This document shows, piece by piece, positions 59,020 through 64,000 of a DNA stretch of 64,000 nucleotides (the stretch's first letter is position 1; every line of letters begins with the position of its first letter). Origin of the DNA: CAYYWP01 sp050176585 (GTDB taxonomy: Bacteria > Desulfobacterota > Binatia > HRBIN30 > CADEER01); assembly GCA_050176585.1 (NCBI GenBank), contig JBFXHX010000017.1, forward strand, positions 1 to 64,000, written 5' to 3'. Both the position numbers and the translations under genes were made by a program. The notes below the pieces were generated by a model, which worked only from the letters and a program-made list of their open reading frames with translations, searched no databases and was not told where the DNA came from.

Positions 59020-61020
59020 TCAGCGGGTGAAACCCCGCAGACCGCCGGCGCCAGTGCCCCCGCTGAACCTCGGCATCGCCATCGGTTTCGGCCCGCTGCG
59101 CGGGCCAGTGCGCGCGGAGCTCTCCCCTCCGCGGCTGAAGGAGCGAATGTCGGGCATGCGCGGTCGCGCGTTGCGGAGCGGCGCGCTGGCCCGCGAAGTA
59201 TCGGCGCTGGGCCAATTGCTCTGCCCCGGCCCGATCTGCCGCGCGCCGCGCTTCGGAGCAGGCACGCCGGACGCGCCCCGCGCCCTGAGCCGTCCGAGCG
59301 CGTCAGCGCCGCTCTGCTCGGAGGCGCGGGGTAGCGCGCTGGGCGGCGGCGCGAGCCGCTCCGCGGTGCGCCGGCGCGCCAAGGGCGCTGCATCGACAGA
59401 GCGGCCTTGCGTCCGCATGCGCCGTAACGCCTCGCCGGGTTCTACGGACTTGTCCCGGACGCCGGTGGCCGGCGGAGCGGCCGCCGGCTGGCGCTGCCTT
59501 TCGATGTCTGGCGCACGCTGCTCCACCGCTGTCGGTGGCGCGCTGCGCTCGCTCTCGTCGCGAAGCTCCGGGGAAGCGGAGGTCGTCGCCGCCTTCGTGC
59601 GATCGAACCGAGTCGCCGCGCCTTCGCTCGAGCCGTCGCCGGCGGACGCCGCGGCTCGTTCGCGCCACAGCTCGGTCGAGTTCTTCTGCGGCGCCAGGTC
59701 TCGGGTCGGAGCGTGACCGGCCCCGAAGCCTTCGACCTGGCGCGCGCCGCCCACGCGCGGTGCACCTGGCAGGGGCTTCACATCGCTCTCGCGCAGCGAT
59801 GCGAGCCGCGCCTGCAGCACGGGCACGCGGTGGAATTGCTCCTTCGGAACGGCGACCAACCCGCCTGGAACCGCGGCATTGCGGTACAGATTGATGCGTT
59901 GAACGGGGACATAGCTCCCGGGATCTCTCACGAATGCGTTGTTGACGTACCTCGGACCTCCCCATCCGTTCCAGCAGGGCACGCCGTAGAAGCCAGGGCG
60001 CCCCCACCACGGGATCAGCGGCTCGCCCCAACCGAGCGCCACCCAGCTCACGAACGGCGCGCCAACGCGCAAGCCGATTGACGGCCCGTAGAAAGCGACC
60101 AGTGCCGGCGCGTACACGGGCGAGTACAGCAGCGGCCCGGGTGCCCAGGCCCAGTATCCGCAGTATACCCAGCGGCCGTAGTGGAACGGCGCCCAGCCCC
60201 ACGGGGAGTAATCCGCCCAGGCCCAACCCCATACGGGGTCGCGCAGCCAACGGCCGTATGTGTACGGCGCCCACCCGACCGGGACCGAGTACGGAACCCA
60301 GACGCGGCCGTAGGTCTGCACGTACCGCCAGCGGCCGTGCCGCTCGAGCTCATGTGCTCCGTAAACGTCGGGCGATACGGAGTACGAGCGCGGCGCGGCC
60401 AGCAAGGCGTCGGCGCGGCCGTAGTTCCATTCGTCCCACGCGTGCAGCTCTGCGGCGGCGCCGGCTTTGAGCTGCGTACCATCACCGGCGATCTCCAGGG
60501 CCTCGCCGGTCGCGAGCGTCAACGGACCAGCTCCAGTGGGCGTCACAAAGGCAGAGCCCGCGCGTCGAGCGGTGAAACGGGTGGAATCGGCGCTCGCATC
60601 GATCCGGTAGTAGCCGTCGCGGGTCGTGGTGAGCACTGCGCCGGGAGCGTCCACCTGGATCACCTGGCCCGGCGCGAGCTCGCGCAGGTCGAGGACGGCG
60701 CTGCCTTCGGTCACCTCGAGGTGGAGAAAATCGGGCTCCTGCGCCTTCATCCGCAGCCGGGTGTGCTCCCCACCGCGCGCGAAGGCGTGAGCGCCGATTT
60801 GGAGCTCGAAGCGACCGTCGCGCGTGGCCAGCGCGTCACCTGCGGCTAAGGGGATGTTGACCTGCGCCGTCTCCCACTCGTCAGTGCCCGGCCGCCAGAA
60901 GGAGACATCGCCTTCGACCAGCCCGAGCCGGGGCGGGGTCATGCGCAGGGTGCGCTCTTCGGCCGTGGCTGGAGCTGTACCAGCGACGGCGATAACCACG
61001 GCGGCGAGCGCGGCGCGCAT
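59020..61020 (-). CDS. Secreted DUF6600-like protein with FecR-like domain and Tyr/Trp-rich repeats
   Basis: The 666-residue product has a signal peptide (MRAALAAVVIAVAGTAPATA). A FecR-like beta domain covers about residues 30-195 (GLVEGDVSFWRPGTDEWETA, LEVTEGSAVLDLRELAPGQV). A Trp/Tyr/Gly-rich DUF6600-type region with repeats such as WAPYTYGRW and WAPFHYGRW follows at about 215-360. A long disordered Ala/Arg/Pro-rich tail ends the protein. I chose the ATG ending at 61020, because the longer frame to 61104 places the hydrophobic segment internally. Function unknown; cell-surface or periplasmic scaffold is a guess. Confidence 0.75.
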   Translation of the reverse strand: MRAALAAVVIAVAGTAPATAEERTLRMTPPRLGLVEGDVSFWRPGTDEWETAQVNIPLAAGDALATRDGRFELQIGAHAFARGGEHTRLRMKAQEPDFLHLEVTEGSAVLDLRELAPGQVIQVDAPGAVLTTTRDGYYRIDASADSTRFTARRAGSAFVTPTGAGPLTLATGEALEIAGDGTQLKAGAAAELHAWDEWNYGRADALLAAPRSYSVSPDVYGAHELERHGRWRYVQTYGRVWVPYSVPVGWAPYTYGRWLRDPVWGWAWADYSPWGWAPFHYGRWVYCGYWAWAPGPLLYSPVYAPALVAFYGPSIGLRVGAPFVSWVALGWGEPLIPWWGRPGFYGVPCWNGWGGPRYVNNAFVRDPGSYVPVQRINLYRNAAVPGGLVAVPKEQFHRVPVLQARLASLRESDVKPLPGAPRVGGARQVEGFGAGHAPTRDLAPQKNSTELWRERAAASAGDGSSEGAATRFDRTKAATTSASPELRDESERSAPPTAVEQRAPDIERQRQPAAAPPATGVRDKSVEPGEALRRMRTQGRSVDAAPLARRRTAERLAPPPSALPRASEQSGADALGRLRARGASGVPAPKRGARQIGPGQSNWPSADTSRASAPLRNARPRMPDIRSFSRGGESSARTGPRSGPKPMAMPRFSGGTGAGGLRGFTR

Positions 61021-61207
61021 TGCCTGGCGCGCCGCCGATGCGATCTCTCGGCCGCGGCAGCGCCGCTTTCCGATCGGGCTGAACCAGCTCAGCCGCGAGC
61101 TCATTTCACCGGCATGGTACTCGTTCGCCGGTTAAAGGGAAAGCGCCGTGTGAGAGAGGAGACCGCCGCCCTCGGCGCGGCGACGCCCGCGCTCTGCCGG
61201 ACTGCGA

Positions 61208-62416
61208 TCAGGTATAGCCCAGGGCGTCGATGATGTTCATATTTGCCGCCTTCCGAGCCGGGTAGATCCCGAAGAACAACCCGACGCCGACCGAAACGGC
61301 GAACGCCACGCCGACGCTGACCACCGAGATCGGCACCTCCATGCCGTAGAGGAAACCGACGTAGACCGGCAGCCCGACCCCGATCGCGGTCCCGGCTATG
61401 CCGCCGGCGAGGCTGAGAATGCTCGCCTCCATCAGGAACTGCAGCAATATGTCGCTGCGGCCGGCGCCGAGCGCGAGCCGGATGCCGATGTCCTGCGTCC
61501 GCTCCGTCACCGTGACCAGCATGATGTTCATGATGCCGATGCCGCCGACCAGCAGCGACACCGCTGCGATCGCCATTAAGCCGAGGCTCACCGCGTCCGA
61601 GATGCGCTGCACGAGCACGAGGTACTGGTCCAGCGACTCGACTTTGAAGCTGCTGAGGGCGCGGTGGCGCGACGCGATCACATCGCGCACCGCGGAGACC
61701 AACGGCGGCACCGCTTCCGGGCTGGTCGCCTGAAAATACACGACGTCGACGAAGCGCACGCCCGAGACGCTGCGGAACGTGGAGAACGGAATGATGGCGG
61801 TCAGCCCGGCCGCCTCGCTCTTCTGCAGGGCCGCCGCGCTTTCCACGCCTTCGCGAAACGTACCGATCACGCGGAAGCGCAGCCCGAACAACCGCAGCCA
61901 CTGCTCGCCGACGGGCTCGCCGCCATAGAGCTTCTCGGCCAGCTCGTCCGAGATCACCACCACTTTCGCGGCGGAATGCTCCTCGGCGTCGGACAGAAAC
62001 CGCCCTGACGACACGACCAAATTGCGCACCCGGGCGTACTGGGGCGTGACGCCGAGCACCCCCACGGTCTCCGGCTGGTTGCGAATCGACATGAGCTCGT
62101 TGCCGCTCAACACCGGCGCCATCGCCGCCACGTGAGGCAGCCGGTGCTGAAAGGCTTCGATGTCCTCGAAATCGAGCTCCTCCGGGTTCACGCCGCCGCC
62201 GGTGCCATAGGCGAATACGAGGTTGGAGCCGACGCCCTCGATGAGGCTGATGACGTACTGCCGCCCGAGCAGCCCGATGGAGACGACGGCGACGACGCTC
62301 GCGGTACCGATCGCCATCCCCAACATCGTGAGCAAGGAACGGCCGCGCTGCCCGGAGAGGCCGTCCAGGGCGAACCGAAACAGAAGCCTAAGCCACTCCG
62401 TCGTCGGTCTTTCCAT
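61208..62416 (-). CDS. MacB-like ABC transporter permease (FtsX domain)
   Basis: The 402-residue protein has one N-terminal transmembrane segment (RSLLTMLGMAIGTASVVAVV), a periplasmic core (about residues 60-260) and three C-terminal helices (MAIAAVSLLVGGIGIMNIML and following). This is the MacB/FtsX layout with the typical ERTQDIGIRLALGAGRSDIL motif. Its start overlaps the ATPase gene's 3' end by 29 bases. With the ATPase and the HlyD-like protein it forms a MacAB-type export system powered by mechanotransmission across the inner membrane. Confidence 0.9.
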   Translation of the reverse strand: MERPTTEWLRLLFRFALDGLSGQRGRSLLTMLGMAIGTASVVAVVSIGLLGRQYVISLIEGVGSNLVFAYGTGGGVNPEELDFEDIEAFQHRLPHVAAMAPVLSGNELMSIRNQPETVGVLGVTPQYARVRNLVVSSGRFLSDAEEHSAAKVVVISDELAEKLYGGEPVGEQWLRLFGLRFRVIGTFREGVESAAALQKSEAAGLTAIIPFSTFRSVSGVRFVDVVYFQATSPEAVPPLVSAVRDVIASRHRALSSFKVESLDQYLVLVQRISDAVSLGLMAIAAVSLLVGGIGIMNIMLVTVTERTQDIGIRLALGAGRSDILLQFLMEASILSLAGGIAGTAIGVGLPVYVGFLYGMEVPISVVSVGVAFAVSVGVGLFFGIYPARKAANMNIIDALGYT

Positions 62417-63131
62417 CGCTGATGTGAATGATGCGCCTGGCGGTCTCGCCGACCTCGTGGTCGTGGGTGACGAGCACGATCGTCACACCACCGCGGTTCA
62501 GCTCGTGGAGAATGTCGAGGATCTCCGTCGCCGTGCGGCTGTCGAGGGCGCCGGTCGGCTCGTCCGCCAATACCACGCGGGGTTCGTTCACCAAGGCACG
62601 CGCGATAGCGGCGCGCTGGCGCTGACCGATCGACAGCTCGCGCGGCTTGTGGTCGAGGCGGTTGCCCAGCCCCATCTGCTCGAGCCGCCGGCGCGCGGCG
62701 GCCCGGCACTCGCGCGGCAGGCGACCGGCGTACAGCGCCGGCAGCGCCGCGTTCTCGAGGATGGTGAGCTGGGGCAATAGATGAAACGACTGGAACACGA
62801 ACCCGATCTTGCGGTTGCGCAACCGCGACAGCTCGTTCGGGGACAGCCCGGACACGAGTTGACCGTCGAAGTAGTAGGTGCCCTCGTACTCGGCGTCGAG
62901 CAAACCGAGGATGTGGAGGAGCGTCGACTTCCCGGAACCCGAGCGCCCCATGATCGCGGTGAACTCGCCCGCGTGGATGTCGAGATCGACGCCCGCCAAA
63001 GCCACCACCGACGCGCCATCCCGTTGATAGGTCTTGCGAACCCCGCGCAGCGACATGAGCGCGCTCGTGGCCAGGTGGTCGGCCGCACGCACTTCGCGCT
63101 GCCGGACGAGCGACGGTACGGGAGCGGTCAT
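62388..63131 (-). CDS. MacB/LolD-type ABC transporter ATP-binding protein
   Basis: The 247-residue ATPase has intact motifs: Walker A IMGRSGSGKSTLLHILGLLD, Q-loop FVFQSFHLLPQLT, signature ELSIGQRQRAAIARALVNEP, Walker B VVLADEPTGALDS and H-loop LVTHDHEVGE. The first about 25 residues precede the domain. Its ATG overlaps the HlyD-like gene's stop (ATGA), and its stop lies inside the permease gene, so the three genes form a single translationally coupled unit. Confidence 0.93.
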   Translation of the reverse strand: MTAPVPSLVRQREVRAADHLATSALMSLRGVRKTYQRDGASVVALAGVDLDIHAGEFTAIMGRSGSGKSTLLHILGLLDAEYEGTYYFDGQLVSGLSPNELSRLRNRKIGFVFQSFHLLPQLTILENAALPALYAGRLPRECRAAARRRLEQMGLGNRLDHKPRELSIGQRQRAAIARALVNEPRVVLADEPTGALDSRTATEILDILHELNRGGVTIVLVTHDHEVGETARRIIHISDGKTDDGVA

Positions 63132-64000
63132 TGGTCGCGGCGTTTGGCTGTGATGCGCATGCCGTCGTCCAGGCCCGTCGTCGGCCCCACGACCACCAGC
63201 GCGTCATCGGGTAGACCTTCCTCGATGGCCACGGCGCTCACGCTCGAGAGCCCCGTGCGCACCGGCGCCTTGCGCAAGCGGCGCCCGGTCACGCGGTACA
63301 CGTAAGACTGGTCCCCATCGTTTATTACTGCCTCGGCGGGCACCTGCAGCGCATCGGCATCTTCCGCGACAGTGATCTCCACGTCGGCGGTCATTCCCGG
63401 CACGAGTCCCTCGACCGGCGGATCGAGGCTCGCCAGGCTTTCGGCCACGGCGCGGCTCTCCTTCACCACCACGTTGGGCACGATCTCGCTGATCTTGCCC
63501 GTCCACTCGCGCCCGGGAAACGCGTTGGCGCTGATGCGCACGTCCTGGCCCGGCCGGACGCGGCCGAGATCGACCTGGTCGATGTTGGCGCGCACGCGCA
63601 GGCGGTCCAGATCGGCAATCGAGAGCAAGGGCGCCCCGATGCGCACCATCTCGCCCTTCTTCGCCGCCGTCTTGTAGATCGTGCCGCTGATCGGAGCGCG
63701 CACCACCGTGGCATCGCGTTGGGCCTGGAGCTCGGCGATGCGTTTCTCCAATGCCGCGACGCGGAGCGGGACCTCGCGCTCGAGATGGCGCACATGCGCC
63801 GAGGCTTCCGCGGCCGCTCGCTCGCTGGTCGCGTAAGCCTCCCGGGTCATCGCACCGCCCTCGAACAACCGCCGGTCGGTGCGCACGCGGTCGCGCCGTT
63901 CATCCGCGACCGCCCGCGCGGCGCGCAGTGATTCGAGCGCGCTCAGCCGCTCCGATTCCGCCGCTGCCAACTCGCCCGCCACGGGCCCCTCGTCGAACCG
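63128..64000 (-). CDS. HlyD/MacA-like periplasmic adaptor protein (cut by right edge)
   Basis: The frame is open to the window's end, so the N-terminus (signal or membrane anchor and the first lipoyl half) is missing. The visible 290 residues contain a coiled-coil hairpin (ESERLSALESLRAARAVADE and ALEKRIAELQAQRDA), the second lipoyl half with VVRAPISGTIYKTAAKKGEM, and the beta-barrel and membrane-proximal domains (VRPGQDVRISANAFPGREW, LVPGMTADVEITVAEDA). It should link the MacB-like permease to an outer-membrane channel, which is not encoded here. Confidence 0.9.
   Translation of the reverse strand, partial: RFDEGPVAGELAAAESERLSALESLRAARAVADERRDRVRTDRRLFEGGAMTREAYATSERAAAEASAHVRHLEREVPLRVAALEKRIAELQAQRDATVVRAPISGTIYKTAAKKGEMVRIGAPLLSIADLDRLRVRANIDQVDLGRVRPGQDVRISANAFPGREWTGKISEIVPNVVVKESRAVAESLASLDPPVEGLVPGMTADVEITVAEDADALQVPAEAVINDGDQSYVYRVTGRRLRKAPVRTGLSSVSAVAIEEGLPDDALVVVGPTTGLDDGMRITAKRRDQ

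Noticed and set aside
1..64000. tRNA, rRNA, CRISPR arrays, transposases, integrases or attachment sites
   Set aside because: Gaps were read on both strands and nothing with these features was seen; a tRNA or small RNA could still be missed without a covariance-model search.

Overview
The window is a strongly GC-rich, densely coding bacterial chromosome segment of about 60 genes. It has no rRNA, tRNA, CRISPR array, transposase, integrase or phage gene that I could recognise. Two secreted proteins carry long Thr-Pro-Arg linkers, and one of them has a dockerin-like pair of NELxxxVxxAL repeats. Together with a DehI-type dehalogenase family protein, a DUF6600 protein, trehalose genes and many catabolic oxygenases and hydrolases, this fits an uncultivated soil or sponge-type lineage such as Candidatus Binatota (Binatia). 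That assignment is inference from gene style, not from a marker gene.

Layout. 1-6289: tail of a molybdenum hydroxylase, an L,D-transpeptidase lipoprotein, a D-amino-acid dehydrogenase-like flavoprotein, a DehI-family protein, a dockerin-like secreted protein and a broken gamma-glutamyltransferase. 6676-11776: a tight cyclic amidohydrolase / molybdenum hydroxylase / amidase operon. 11856-14357: a luciferase-like monooxygenase diverging from a MetE-like protein. 14557-16513: an overlapping operon of ECF sigma factor, MGMT-Ada fusion and 2OG-Fe(II) oxygenase, probably for DNA alkylation repair. 16592-19619: rhomboid protease, two gene remnants meeting back to back, and an ABC-2 exporter. 19791-30513: cupin, arylformamidase-like hydrolase, MFS transporter with a cytosine-deaminase-like amidohydrolase, C-C bond hydrolase, NTF2-like proteins, DUF3237, amidase and a DHPON-hydrolase-like enzyme. 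30595-38287: secreted protein, threonine ammonia-lyase, a frameshifted TMEM175 channel, small stress or envelope proteins and an exported MsrA-MsrB fusion. 38659-42840: trehalose synthesis by two routes (OtsAB fusion and TreT with its DUF5752 partner), convergent. 43158-50697: a ten-gene aromatic ring hydroxylation and cleavage operon, followed by two duplicated O-methyltransferases (50825-53060). 53257-58105: an SbmA/ABCD-type transporter with a degenerate ATPase, next to a large glycosidase-like protein. 58310-64000: DedA protein, DUF6600 protein and a MacAB-like tripartite export system cut by the right edge.

The common theme is catabolism of cyclic, probably nitrogen-containing or aromatic, substrates: molybdenum hydroxylase, cyclic amidohydrolases, several amidases or nitrilases, Rieske dioxygenase, and NicX-like and LigAB-like ring-cleavage enzymes. 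Apart from the single ECF sigma factor I saw no dedicated transcription factor.

Most worth following are the sigma factor / permuted Ada / 2OG oxygenase operon, the ring-cleavage operon with two unrelated extradiol-type dioxygenases, the ABC transporter whose nucleotide-binding motifs are nearly all altered, and four decayed or frameshifted genes, three of which could be restored by a single-base change.
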